Part shown: positions 30,923 through 39,467 of the stretch, piece after piece | Layout: the number at the start of each line of letters is the position of its first letter | Position numbering within the stretch: the stretch's first letter is position 1 | NCBI RefSeq assembly: GCF_004365575.1 | Contig: NZ_SOBG01000002.1 | Location: forward strand, 277,683-341,682 | DNA from: Hypnocyclicus thermotrophus | GTDB lineage: Bacteria; Fusobacteriota; Fusobacteriia; Fusobacteriales; Fusobacteriaceae | Reading direction: 5' to 3' | Length of the DNA: 64,000 nucleotides | Notes under the pieces: model-generated | What the model was told of the DNA's origin: nothing | The model's database searches: none | Seen by the model: only the letters and a program-made list of their open reading frames with translations | Program-made: the position numbers and the translations under genes

Positions 30923-31981
30923 TTAATCACCAAAACTTATTCCAGTAGCTTTTGCAGATTTTATTGCTATATTATCAACAGGAACTATTTGTACCTTTTC
31001 TGCTACTTCTTCAAGAGGAATAGATACAACATTAAGACCTTTTGCTGCTACCATCTTATTATATTTTCCTTTTGCTAAAAGTTCAGCGCCCTTTACACCA
31101 AATTGAGTTGATATAACTCTATCGTATCCAGTAGGAGTTCCTCCTCTTTGAAGATAACCAAGAACAGAGACTCTTGACTCAAAATCTGAAATAGCATTAA
31201 GTTCTTTTGAAACCCTATATCCAGCACTTAAACCTGATTTTTTTCTTTTTTTCTTTAATTCTTTTTTAGTTAAATTTGCTTCATCAATTGATACAGCACC
31301 TTCTGCTACTGCTATTACACAGAACGGATTTTTAGAAGACATTCTTTTTTCTACATGTTTTTTTATTTTTTTTATATCATATGGTATTTCAGGAATAATA
31401 ATGACATCAGCACCTCCTGCAAGTCCAGCATATAGAGCAAGCCATCCAGCAGAATTTCCCATAATTTCAGCTATTAAAACTCTTTTATGAGAGCTAGCAG
31501 TAGTATGGAGTCTATCAAGTGCATCTGTACAAAATTCTAATGCAGAATGGAATCCAAATGAAATATCATTGCCATAAATATCATTATCAATTGTTTTTGG
31601 GAGTCCGATTACATTACAACCTTCTTTACTTAGCCAATATCCTCTTTTTTGAGTTCCATTACCACCAAGAACAACAAGGCAGTCTAATTCCCATTTTTTA
31701 TATGTTTCAACCATTTTTTTAACTTTTTCTGGATCTTTAAAAGGTCTTTCTCTTGACGATCCCAAAATACTTCCACCTTTGTGGAGAATACCAGAAAAAT
31801 CAGTTTCAGTCATAAGTTTCGCATTGTTATTTACCAAGCCTCTATATCCTTCGTAAAATCCAACTATTTCCATATTATATTTACCCATTGCTGTTTTAGC
31901 AAGTCCTCTCATAGCTGCATTTAATCCTGGGCAATCACCACCAGCAGTTAATACTCCAAATCTTTTTGTAACAGATTCCAT
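30923..31981 (-). CDS. pfkA: 6-phosphofructokinase
   Basis: The 352-aa PFK-A family enzyme phosphorylates fructose 6-phosphate. It has GVLTAGGDCPGLNAAMRG at the N-terminus, catalytic PKTIDNDI and the substrate motif MGNSAGWLAL. The nucleotide loop reads LGGNGT (106-110) where E. coli has GGDGS, and Lys129 precedes TIDND where E. coli has Gly. The glycine at the E. coli 104 position favours ATP as donor, while the lysine at the 124 position is typical of PPi-type enzymes, so the phosphate donor is not fully certain. Single-gene unit with aggaggg ribosome site. Confidence 0.93.
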   Translation of the reverse strand: MESVTKRFGVLTAGGDCPGLNAAMRGLAKTAMGKYNMEIVGFYEGYRGLVNNNAKLMTETDFSGILHKGGSILGSSRERPFKDPEKVKKMVETYKKWELDCLVVLGGNGTQKRGYWLSKEGCNVIGLPKTIDNDIYGNDISFGFHSALEFCTDALDRLHTTASSHKRVLIAEIMGNSAGWLALYAGLAGGADVIIIPEIPYDIKKIKKHVEKRMSSKNPFCVIAVAEGAVSIDEANLTKKELKKKRKKSGLSAGYRVSKELNAISDFESRVSVLGYLQRGGTPTGYDRVISTQFGVKGAELLAKGKYNKMVAAKGLNVVSIPLEEVAEKVQIVPVDNIAIKSAKATGISFGD

Positions 31982-32115
31982 TCTATCCCTCCTTAAAAAT
32001 AATTGCTATATAATTTATACAATAAAAAACCTAAAATCCTTTTAATTTTTTAAAGGAATTTTTTATTATATTAGTATAGTAATTATGGAATTATTTTTAA
32101 ATTAAGGAGGTTTAT

Positions 32116-33003
32116 ATGCTAACAAAATTTTTTCAAAAACAACTTATGATGAGGAAAGTACTTTATTCTTTAATACCTATTTTTATTTATTCTATTTATT
32201 TACATGGACTCAAATTTCTAATATCAACGATTTTCATTTTTTTATTTGGTTCTATTACTGAATATTTTTTTACAAAAATACAAAATAAAAAAATATCAGA
32301 AGCAGTACTTGTAAGTTGTGCTTTATACGCATTATCGATACCACCATATGCACCTATTTGGATAAGCAGTATAGGAATAATTTTTGGTATTACTTTTGCT
32401 AAAATGGTATTTGGGGGATTTGGTAGAAATATATTTAATCCAGCAATTGCTGCAAGATTATTTGTATATATATCATTTCCAGTAGCATTTAATTCTTATA
32501 CACTAGATACAGCAGTAGGAGCAACTCCACTTAGTATATTTAGAAATGGATATACATTTTCTAAAATCAGATTGTTTTTAGGAAATTATTTAGGTACTTT
32601 TGGAGAAACATCAACTTTACTTATTATTTTAGCAGCAATTTATTTGATTTACACTAAAACTGCCAATTGGAAGCTTATGTTTTCCACTTTACTTTCTTTT
32701 TCTATTTTAAACTCAATATTTTATTTTACAAATATTATAAATATAGATCCATTATCATCTATATTTGCAGGAAGTTTTTTATTTGTAATAGTATTTATGG
32801 TAACAGATCCTGTTACTGCACCTAAGCAAAAATTGTCTATATGGCTTTATGGGACATTAATAGGTTTGTCAATATCTCTTATAAGAACTTTTTCACTATT
32901 TCCAGAAGGAACAAGTTTTGCAATACTTTTAGGAAATAGTTTTGCACCTTTATTTGATGAATTTAGTAAAAAAATAAAAGAAAGAAAGGAGGCAAAAGCA
33001 TGA
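32116..33003 (+). CDS. nqrB: Na+-NQR subunit B-like protein, short form
   Basis: The 295-aa inner-membrane protein resembles NqrB/RnfD: GGFGRNIFNPAIAARLF, the covalent FMN site VGATPL (Thr137), FGETSTLLI, and the C-terminal MVTDPVTAPK and FPEGTSFAILLGNSFAPL, which read closer to NqrB than RnfD. It is much shorter than canonical NqrB (about 415 aa), mainly through lack of the N-terminal extension tied to the quinone site. It is the first gene of the operon behind taaggagg; no nqrA or rnfC precedes it, since pfkA on the other strand lies upstream. Confidence 0.88.
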   Translation: MLTKFFQKQLMMRKVLYSLIPIFIYSIYLHGLKFLISTIFIFLFGSITEYFFTKIQNKKISEAVLVSCALYALSIPPYAPIWISSIGIIFGITFAKMVFGGFGRNIFNPAIAARLFVYISFPVAFNSYTLDTAVGATPLSIFRNGYTFSKIRLFLGNYLGTFGETSTLLIILAAIYLIYTKTANWKLMFSTLLSFSILNSIFYFTNIINIDPLSSIFAGSFLFVIVFMVTDPVTAPKQKLSIWLYGTLIGLSISLIRTFSLFPEGTSFAILLGNSFAPLFDEFSKKIKERKEAKA

Positions 33004-33587
33004 AAAAAGATAATATAGTTTATACAGTGATATTTTCAGTAGTTATTACTTTTATCTTTGTATTTCTTTTGTCTCTAACATATCAAGCTACAAAAGGAAA
33101 AGTAGCAAAAAATGAAAAACTTTTTGAAATAAAAGCATTTTTAAATTCGGCAGGTTATGACTTAAACACTATAAATAATTATGAAGAGTTTTTTAATGAA
33201 AATTTTAAAGAAGAAAAAACTAATATATGGTCAACAAATAAAAACGGGGAAAAAATAATAATTTATAAATTTTCTGGTAATGGATTATGGGGAACAATTT
33301 ATGGAGTTATAGCATTTAATAAAAATTTAGATAAAATAATAGGGCTAGAGATAACTTCTCATAGTGAAACTCCTGGGCTTGGAGGAAGAATTGAAGAAGA
33401 GTGGTTTAAAAATCAGTTTAAAAATCAGCAGATTAACGATAAATTTAAAATTGTAATGGGTGATGGAAAAGGTGATTTTGAACCAAATGATAATAGTGTA
33501 GATGGAATAACAGGAGCAACTCGTACTACTGAGTCACTTCAAAAAATTATTGTAGATGCATATGAATTTGTAAAATCAAATCGTTAG
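33000..33587 (+). CDS. nqrC: Na+-NQR subunit C-like flavoprotein
   Basis: The 195-aa protein has one N-terminal membrane helix (about 9-28) and an exported FMN-binding domain. GNGLWGTIYGVIAF and HSETPGLGGRIEE are NqrC/RnfG signatures, and DGITGATRT holds the threonine (Thr174) that takes FMN by a phosphodiester bond. It is shorter than Vibrio-type NqrC. The start overlaps the end of nqrB by four bases. An ApbE-type flavin transferase is needed but is not coded in this window. Confidence 0.9.
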   Translation: MKKDNIVYTVIFSVVITFIFVFLLSLTYQATKGKVAKNEKLFEIKAFLNSAGYDLNTINNYEEFFNENFKEEKTNIWSTNKNGEKIIIYKFSGNGLWGTIYGVIAFNKNLDKIIGLEITSHSETPGLGGRIEEEWFKNQFKNQQINDKFKIVMGDGKGDFEPNDNSVDGITGATRTTESLQKIIVDAYEFVKSNR

Positions 33588-33596
33588 GAGGGAACT

Positions 33597-34187
33597 ATGA
33601 GCATACTTAAAGAAAACTTATGGGAAAACAATCCTGTTTTTGTACAAATATTAGGGATTTGTAGTACACTAGCTGTTACAAATAATCTTACAAATACATT
33701 TATAATGACAGTAGCTCTTATATTTGTTACAGCATTTTCTAGTTTAACAGTATCTCTATTAAAAGAGTATATACCAAAAAAAGTAAGAATGATAATTCAA
33801 ACTTTAATTATAGCATTTTATGTAATATTTGTAGATATATTGCTTCGTGCATATTTGCCAAATATAAGTAAAGCACTTGGGCCTTATGTTGGATTAATTA
33901 TTACAAATTGTATTATCATGGGAAGAGCAGAAGCTTTTGCACAATCAAATCCACCGATTTTATCATTTTGGGATGGATTTACCTCAGGATTAGGTTATAT
34001 GTGGGTACTTATGATAATAGCATTTTTTAGAGAGTTTTTAGGCTTTGGAACACTGTTTGGTATAAGTGTGGCACCTAGTGGATTTACAACATGGACAATT
34101 ATGATAATGGCTCCGAGTGCTTTCTTTTTATTAGGTACACTTATTTGGATTAGTAAAACTATTATGCTTAAAAAGGAGGTTAAATAA
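33597..34187 (+). CDS. nqrD: Na+-NQR subunit D-like membrane protein
   Basis: The 196-aa protein has six predicted helices. LWENNPVFVQILGICSTLAV near the N-terminus and GLIITNCIIMGRAEAFA in the middle contain the two cysteines that help hold the intramembrane Fe-S cluster between NqrD and NqrE. The C-terminal IMAPSAFFLLGTLIWI agrees with NqrD over RnfE. Ribosome site taggaggg. It shares one base with the nqrE start region. Confidence 0.92.
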   Translation: MSILKENLWENNPVFVQILGICSTLAVTNNLTNTFIMTVALIFVTAFSSLTVSLLKEYIPKKVRMIIQTLIIAFYVIFVDILLRAYLPNISKALGPYVGLIITNCIIMGRAEAFAQSNPPILSFWDGFTSGLGYMWVLMIIAFFREFLGFGTLFGISVAPSGFTTWTIMIMAPSAFFLLGTLIWISKTIMLKKEVK

Positions 34188-34780
34188 TGAGTCCAGATAT
34201 TAGTCCGATAGTATTATTTTTTGCTTCAATATTTACAAGCAATATTTTATTAGCCAATTTTTTAGGAATGTGTTCATTTATATCTATATCAAAAGATATG
34301 AATTCATCAAATGGTCTTGGAATGGCGGTAACTGCTGTTCTTACTATTACGGCAGCTATTAACTGGGTAGTTATTAATTATATACTTATTCCTTTTGATC
34401 TTTTGTATTTACGATATATTGTATTTATTGTAGTTATTGCAGCAACTGTGCAAATATTAGAAATGTTAATTGATAGATTATCACCGAGTCTTTATATGGC
34501 TCTTGGGATATTTTTACCGTTAATTACGGTAAATTGTGCAATATTAGGAGTATCACTTTTTATAGAAATAAGAAAATATACTTTTATTCAAACTCTTTTT
34601 TACGCTTTTGGAGCTGGACTTGGATGGTGGCTTGCTATAATGCTTCTTTCTGCAATACAAAAGAAAATAGCTAATGCACCAGTCCCAGCAGGATTAAAAG
34701 GGCCTGGAATAACATTAATTACAATAGGGTTTATGGCAATGGCATTTATTGGTTTTTCTGGAATGCTTATTGTACAATAA
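34187..34780 (+). CDS. nqrE: Na+-NQR subunit E-like membrane protein
   Basis: The 197-aa protein has six helices. NILLANFLGMCSF and ALGIFLPLITVNCAILG carry the two conserved cysteines, and VQILEMLIDRLSPSLY, LGWWLAIMLL and GPGITLITIGFMAMAF match NqrE closely and differ from RnfA. Together with NqrD it should form the membrane core with the Fe-S cluster. Ribosome site aaggaggt; 18 bases to nqrF. Confidence 0.94.
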   Translation: MSPDISPIVLFFASIFTSNILLANFLGMCSFISISKDMNSSNGLGMAVTAVLTITAAINWVVINYILIPFDLLYLRYIVFIVVIAATVQILEMLIDRLSPSLYMALGIFLPLITVNCAILGVSLFIEIRKYTFIQTLFYAFGAGLGWWLAIMLLSAIQKKIANAPVPAGLKGPGITLITIGFMAMAFIGFSGMLIVQ

Positions 34781-34798
34781 CATAAAAGGAGGTAAATT

Positions 34799-35905
34799 AT
34801 GGAGTTTATTATAGCACCTCTAATTATATCAATTCTTACTGGAATATTAGCAGCTATTATTTCGATTACAGATAAAATTGTAAATAATTATGGTGAAATT
34901 ACTATTTCTATAAATAATGGTAAAAAGGAAATAAAAATAGATGGAGGAGAAAATCTTTTAACAACATTATCTTCTAAAGAAATTTATCTACCTTCTGCAT
35001 GTGGTGGAAGAGGAAGTTGTGGAGCCTGTAAATGTAAAGTAACAAGTGATGTAGGAGAATATTTACCAACAGAGATACCGTATCTTACAAAAGAAGAAAT
35101 GAAAGAAAATATAAGATTAGGATGTCAAATAAAATTAAAAAAAGATATTTCAATAGAAATTCCGGATAGTTTATTTAATGTAAAAAAATATGAAGCTGTT
35201 GTTGAAAAAATAGTAGATGTAACACATGATATAAAAGAAGTACTATTTAATTTAGGAAATGAAGAAATAAACTTTACTGCAGGAATGTATATGCAACTAT
35301 GTATACCGCCATATGATAAAATAAAAAATGAAACTCAAAGAGCATATTCGATATCATCAAAACCAAGTGATAAACATCATATTGAACTACTAATAAGACT
35401 TGTTCCTGGAGGAATTGCGACAACATGGGTACATACATACTTAAAAGAGGGAGATAAAGTGAAGTTAATAGGCCCATTTGGAGAATTTGAAGCAACACCT
35501 ACAAATAGTACAATGATATGTGTAGCAGGTGGATCTGGTATGGCGCCATTTAAATCTATGCTTTATCATATGTATGAAAATAACATTAATGATAGAGAGA
35601 TATGGTACTTTTTTGGAGCTAGAACTAAAAAAGACTTATTTTATTTAGAGGAATTAGCAGAATTACAAGAAAAATGGCCAAATTTTCATTTTGTACCGGC
35701 ATTATCTGAACCAGAAGGTGAAGAATGGAAAGGCGAATCAGGTCTTATTACAGATGTTTTAGATAGATATTTAAAAACAATAATTAATTCAGGATATAAA
35801 GAGGGATATCTATGTGGAAGTCCAGGAATGATAAATGCTTGTAATAATGTAATGACTGCAAATGGAATAAAACTTGAAAATATTTATTATGATAAATTTG
35901 CTTAA
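34799..35905 (+). CDS. nqrF: Na+-NQR subunit F: NADH dehydrogenase with 2Fe-2S and FAD
   Basis: The 368-aa protein has one N-terminal membrane helix (about 1-25), a ferredoxin domain with Cys68, Cys74, Cys77 and Cys109 in the NqrF spacing (ACGGRGSCGACKC and LGCQ), and a ferredoxin-reductase domain: FAD motif RAYSISS, NADH motif AGGSGMAPFKSM, then GARTKKDLFYLEEL and LCGSPGMI. This subunit exists only in NQR and not in Rnf, where RnfB/RnfC have this role; it settles that the complex oxidises NADH. Confidence 0.95.
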   Translation: MEFIIAPLIISILTGILAAIISITDKIVNNYGEITISINNGKKEIKIDGGENLLTTLSSKEIYLPSACGGRGSCGACKCKVTSDVGEYLPTEIPYLTKEEMKENIRLGCQIKLKKDISIEIPDSLFNVKKYEAVVEKIVDVTHDIKEVLFNLGNEEINFTAGMYMQLCIPPYDKIKNETQRAYSISSKPSDKHHIELLIRLVPGGIATTWVHTYLKEGDKVKLIGPFGEFEATPTNSTMICVAGGSGMAPFKSMLYHMYENNINDREIWYFFGARTKKDLFYLEELAELQEKWPNFHFVPALSEPEGEEWKGESGLITDVLDRYLKTIINSGYKEGYLCGSPGMINACNNVMTANGIKLENIYYDKFA

Positions 35906-35918
35906 GGAGGTAAAATAG

Positions 35919-36368
35919 ATGAAACTTTCTCCAAAATATGAAAAAGCAATGGCAAATATGCAAGTAGGAATAATATCAGCACAAGGTTTTTTAGGTGATG
36001 AAGAAATAAATTTAGTTGATATTATTAATAGAGATGAAAATGAATTTAATAAATTAGGATTAAAGTTTGATGAGGTAGCAAAAAAACTAAAATATTTATT
36101 AGAAAAAGGTCAAAAAGGGTTAGGAGAACCTATTACAGTTGATGAAAGATGGTTAGTACAAGTATATGAAGCAAAAGGGAAAATGCCATGTCCATTTGAA
36201 GATTACATGGCTCAAAAAAGCGTAGTAACTTTAACAGATAAAAATACAAATCATAAATTAATGTATACAGATTTATCAATACATTTAATTGAAAAGCATC
36301 ATTTTTTAGAAGGAAAAGGAAGTACTTTTAGACTTGAACCTAAGATATTAAAAAAAATATTATATTAA
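35919..36368 (+). CDS. Unknown protein co-transcribed with nqrBCDEF
   Basis: I do not recognise this 149-aa protein. It lacks a signal peptide and membrane helices, is mixed in charge, and has a single cysteine in MPCPFEDYM. The composition and the regular spacing of hydrophobic residues suggest a folded cytoplasmic protein. It follows nqrF by 13 bases with a strong aaggaggt site and ends at a terminator, so it is the last gene of the operon. A role in assembly or as an accessory of the NqrA-less complex is a guess from position only. Confidence 0.85.
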   Translation: MKLSPKYEKAMANMQVGIISAQGFLGDEEINLVDIINRDENEFNKLGLKFDEVAKKLKYLLEKGQKGLGEPITVDERWLVQVYEAKGKMPCPFEDYMAQKSVVTLTDKNTNHKLMYTDLSIHLIEKHHFLEGKGSTFRLEPKILKKILY

Positions 36369-36394
36369 AAAAAGAGCCGTACGGCTCTTTTTTT
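36367..36394. terminator. Bidirectional terminator closing the nqr operon
   Basis: A perfect inverted repeat around AGAGCCGTACGGCTCT with A and T runs at its ends. It serves the nqr operon on the plus strand and the aroK unit on the minus strand. Confidence 0.9.
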
Positions 36395-36519
36395 TATTTA
36401 CATGATGTAATTAAAACACCTTTTTTAGCAAGATTTTTTTTATTTTTTTCCTGCTGTTTTTTTAAATATTTTTCTTTTAATTTTTTTAAAGTTTCAGTTT
36501 CTTCTCTTAAAACACCCAT
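36394..36519 (-). CDS. Small lysine-rich protein, 41 aa
   Basis: An ATG at 36519 opens a 41-codon frame behind aaggggg with an 8-base spacing. The product is rich in Lys and Glu (start MGVLREETETLKKLKEKYL), probably one helix, and ends in ITSCK with a single cysteine. It follows the aroB-ppx fusion by 22 bases and ends at the terminator, so it is likely to be the third gene of that unit. I do not recognise it. Confidence 0.6.
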   Translation of the reverse strand: MGVLREETETLKKLKEKYLKKQQEKNKKNLAKKGVLITSCK

Positions 36520-36541
36520 TGATTAAGCCCCCTTGTAATTT

Positions 36542-38515
36542 TTATTTTGAAATCATTATGCCCTCTAATATATCGTTTTCAGATACTAAAATAACCCTTT
36601 TATTAAAATATTTCAATAATATTTTTAATATTAAAGTACCTGCTACTATAACTTCTGCTCTTTTAGGATGTAGTCCAACAATTTTTTTTCTTTCATCTAT
36701 TGATTTTGACATAAATAATTCTAAATTATTTTCAATATCTTTTATATTTAATAAATAATTGTGTATTTCTTTTGTATCATATTCTTTTAATCCCTTTAAA
36801 ACTGATACTTGAGTAGTTACTGTACCAGCTACTCCAACTAACTCATATTCATCAAAATTAAAATATTTTAATTTGGTTTGATCTAACATATTATAAACAA
36901 AATTTTTCATTTTTGCAATATTTTCTTTATATTTATCATTTTTAAAAAATTTCTCTTTTATACGTACAGAACCAAAGTTAAAACTTTTTATAAAAGAAAT
37001 ATTGTCTTTAGTTCCAATTATTATTTCAGTACTTCCACCACCTATATCAATAGCAATAAATTTTTTATTATCTTTAATTTCAGATAAAATACCGTTAAAA
37101 CAGTAAATTCCCTCTTGTTCGCCTGAAATACATTTAATGTTTAAGCCAACTTCATTTTTTACTCTTGAGATAAATATATTTTTATTACTAGAATCTCTTG
37201 TAGCAGATGTTGCACAGGATTTAACATCACTTATTTTGTATTTATCAATTATATATTTATAATTTTTTAAAACTTCAATAGTTCTTTCTATGGCACTATC
37301 TTTTAAAAAGCCATTTTTATCAACATCTTCACCAAGTCTTGTTATTTCCATAAGTTTTAAATACTTTTTATTAATATATCCATTATAAAGTTCAGCAATA
37401 AATAATCGAACACTATTAGTGCCTATGTCGATTATAGCACGAAGTTTTGTATCAGTTATTTTATCATATAATTCTTTTAATTTTTCTATTTCTAAATCAA
37501 TAAATTTTACTGTACCAAGTTTTGGACATATAACAAGTCTTAGTTTTTCACTTTTATTTTTTTTATCTTTTTTAAAAATCTTTATCATTGTTTCAAAATC
37601 ATATTTTGGTACTAAATATGACATGTTTAATTTTTGAAATAATTCTATTTGTTTATCAACAACTTCTTTTTCTACAAGGCCTAATTCATATCCAAGTTTA
37701 TTAACAAAATTCATACCAAGAATTACTGCTTCACCGTGTGTATAAACTTTATAATTAGTTATTTTTTCAATAACATGTCCATAACTATGCCCATAATTAA
37801 GTGCAGCTCTTATTCCATTTTCTTTCTCATCTTTTGATACAACCGCTGCTTTTGTTTGACAGCTATGAAATATCATTTTAATAAAAGTATCTTTATCAAA
37901 ATTATTTATTTTTTCATAATTTTTAAAGATGAAATCATAAAATTCTTTATTAAAAGTAGCAGCCATTTTAATTATCTCTCCAAGGCCACTTTTTATTTCT
38001 CTTGTTTCTAATGTTTTTAATACACTAATATCTACTAAAACTAATTTTGGTTGGTAAAAACTTCCAATTATATTTTTCGCTTTGTAATTTACAGCAACTT
38101 TACCACCAATACTAGCGTCTACCTGTGAAAGAAGTGTTGTGGGTACTTGTATAAAATCAATTCCTCTCATAAAAGTAGCTGCTACATAACCGGATAAGTC
38201 ACATACAACTCCTCCTCCTAGTGATATAATAAGACTTTTTCTATTAAAATTATTTTCGAGCATAAAATCATATATTGGAAGTACAGTATCTAATTTTTTA
38301 TACTCTTCTCCATCTTCTATTGTGAATGTAAATATATTATCTTTTTTTTTAAAAGAATTTAAAAATTTTTCTAAATATAAAGGTCCAACAGTAGTATTAG
38401 TGATAATAAGTATTTTTTTGTAATCATTTATATAATTATTTATCTCATTAAAAATATTCTCTCCCATTAAAATATCATAGCTTTTTTCTTTTAAATCCAC
38501 CCTTAGTTTTTCCAT
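36542..38515 (-). CDS. aroB: 3-dehydroquinate synthase fused to Ppx/GppA phosphatase domain
   Basis: The 657-aa protein joins two complete enzymes. Residues 1 to about 352 are AroB, which makes 3-dehydroquinate from DAHP: GGGVVCDLSGYVAATFMRG, the zinc ligands around GLGEIIK, YGHSYGHVIE and HGEAV. Residues about 357-657 are an exopolyphosphatase/pppGpp phosphatase (actin-like fold): IIDIGTNSVRLFIAEL, ATSATRDSSN, SGEQEG and AIDIGGGSTEII. Both active sites look intact, and there is no stop or frameshift at the junction. It lies directly after aroK. The C-terminal half is short for Ppx, nearer to the minimal two-domain form. Confidence 0.95.
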   Translation of the reverse strand: MEKLRVDLKEKSYDILMGENIFNEINNYINDYKKILIITNTTVGPLYLEKFLNSFKKKDNIFTFTIEDGEEYKKLDTVLPIYDFMLENNFNRKSLIISLGGGVVCDLSGYVAATFMRGIDFIQVPTTLLSQVDASIGGKVAVNYKAKNIIGSFYQPKLVLVDISVLKTLETREIKSGLGEIIKMAATFNKEFYDFIFKNYEKINNFDKDTFIKMIFHSCQTKAAVVSKDEKENGIRAALNYGHSYGHVIEKITNYKVYTHGEAVILGMNFVNKLGYELGLVEKEVVDKQIELFQKLNMSYLVPKYDFETMIKIFKKDKKNKSEKLRLVICPKLGTVKFIDLEIEKLKELYDKITDTKLRAIIDIGTNSVRLFIAELYNGYINKKYLKLMEITRLGEDVDKNGFLKDSAIERTIEVLKNYKYIIDKYKISDVKSCATSATRDSSNKNIFISRVKNEVGLNIKCISGEQEGIYCFNGILSEIKDNKKFIAIDIGGGSTEIIIGTKDNISFIKSFNFGSVRIKEKFFKNDKYKENIAKMKNFVYNMLDQTKLKYFNFDEYELVGVAGTVTTQVSVLKGLKEYDTKEIHNYLLNIKDIENNLELFMSKSIDERKKIVGLHPKRAEVIVAGTLILKILLKYFNKRVILVSENDILEGIMISK

Positions 38516-38523
38516 ATATCCTC

Positions 38524-39042
38524 CTACATCTCTTCTATATAGATTTTTTTTATAATATCAGTAATTTCATCAAGATCTTCATTTTTATTATATACTTCAA
38601 AATCACAACTATTTTTATAGATATCTTTTCTATCATTTAGCAATTTTTTTATTTTTTCGTATGTATCTTTACAAATTAGTAAAGGTCTTTTATTTGGTCT
38701 TCGCATAACTCTTTTATAGATATTATCTATACTAGTTGAGATAAGACAAATATTAGCATGTTTTCTTAATGAAAGTAAATTATTTTTATTTAAAATAGTA
38801 CCTCCTCCAGTAGCAATTATAGTATTACTCATTGTTTCACATTCTTTTATTATTTCTTCTTCAAGATTTCTAAAATAGTGTTCTCCTTTTTCTTTAAAAA
38901 TTTCATTGACTTTCATATTTTCTCTTTTCATTATTTCATAGTCTAAGTCAAAAAAATTCATATCAATTTTCTTTGCTAAAACTTTACCTATTGTGGTTTT
39001 TCCTACCCCCATAAAACCAATTAAAGCTAAATTCGTTTTCAT
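38524..39042 (-). CDS. aroK: Shikimate kinase
   Basis: The 172-aa P-loop kinase phosphorylates shikimate. LIGFMGVGKTTIGK is the P-loop, followed by FDLD, the FRNLEEE shikimate site and ATGGGTIL, then the lid region RRPNKRPLL. Ribosome site cgaggt. It is followed after 8 bases by the aroB fusion, so two shikimate-pathway steps share one transcript. Confidence 0.95.
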   Translation of the reverse strand: MKTNLALIGFMGVGKTTIGKVLAKKIDMNFFDLDYEIMKRENMKVNEIFKEKGEHYFRNLEEEIIKECETMSNTIIATGGGTILNKNNLLSLRKHANICLISTSIDNIYKRVMRRPNKRPLLICKDTYEKIKKLLNDRKDIYKNSCDFEVYNKNEDLDEITDIIKKIYIEEM

Positions 39043-39073
39043 AGACTTTACCTCGTTATTTTATTTTACATTT

Positions 39074-39103
39074 AGTATATCATTTATTAGTTATATTTTT
39101 CAA
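39074..39103 (-). promoter_or_regulatory. Predicted promoter of the aroK unit
   Basis: On the minus strand TTGAAA and TATACT are separated by 18 bases, about 30 bases before the aroK start. Confidence 0.6.
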
Positions 39104-39441
39104 GTAAAAGGGTAAATTAGATTAATAAAATTATACTAATTTTATTAAAAGTAAATTACTTATATCTGCCAACTGAAGATATACGGAATGAGTAAAATAG
39201 ATATAGGTTTTCTAAAAGAGTAGTTAAAGTTAAGAGTTCTTTTAATTTTTGACAAGCGAGTGATAGTAAATATTTTAATTTTTTTAATTATATTTTTTTT
39301 AATTATCATTTGATTAAAGGTAAAAATTTAAAAAATTAGAATACAGCGAGGTTTAAAAGTATTATAACAATTAGAGTAAAATTAAAATTGACTTATTTAA
39401 GAGAGATATGATGATAGAATATTTATTAGAGGAGCATAAAA

Positions 39442-39467
39442 AAATCCAGGAATTTAATCCAGGATTT
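39442..39467. terminator. Imperfect hairpin, possible terminator for the 39715-40399 genes
   Basis: AAATCCAGGA and TCCAGGATTT pair with one mismatch around ATTTAA. On the minus strand seven T follow; on the plus strand four. It is about 250 bases past the last minus-strand gene. Confidence 0.55.

Noticed and set aside
32030..32075. Terminator or attenuator ahead of nqrB (CCTTT ... AAAGG with T-run)
   Set aside because: Only five paired bases with an A/T loop; too weak in this composition to support a call.
32116..34780. Naming the membrane genes rnfD, rnfG, rnfE and rnfA
   Set aside because: Motifs of the D and E subunits read closer to NQR, and the fifth gene is NqrF, which Rnf complexes do not have. 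The short NqrB and NqrC lengths are Rnf-like, so a mixed origin stays possible and is noted in the finding.
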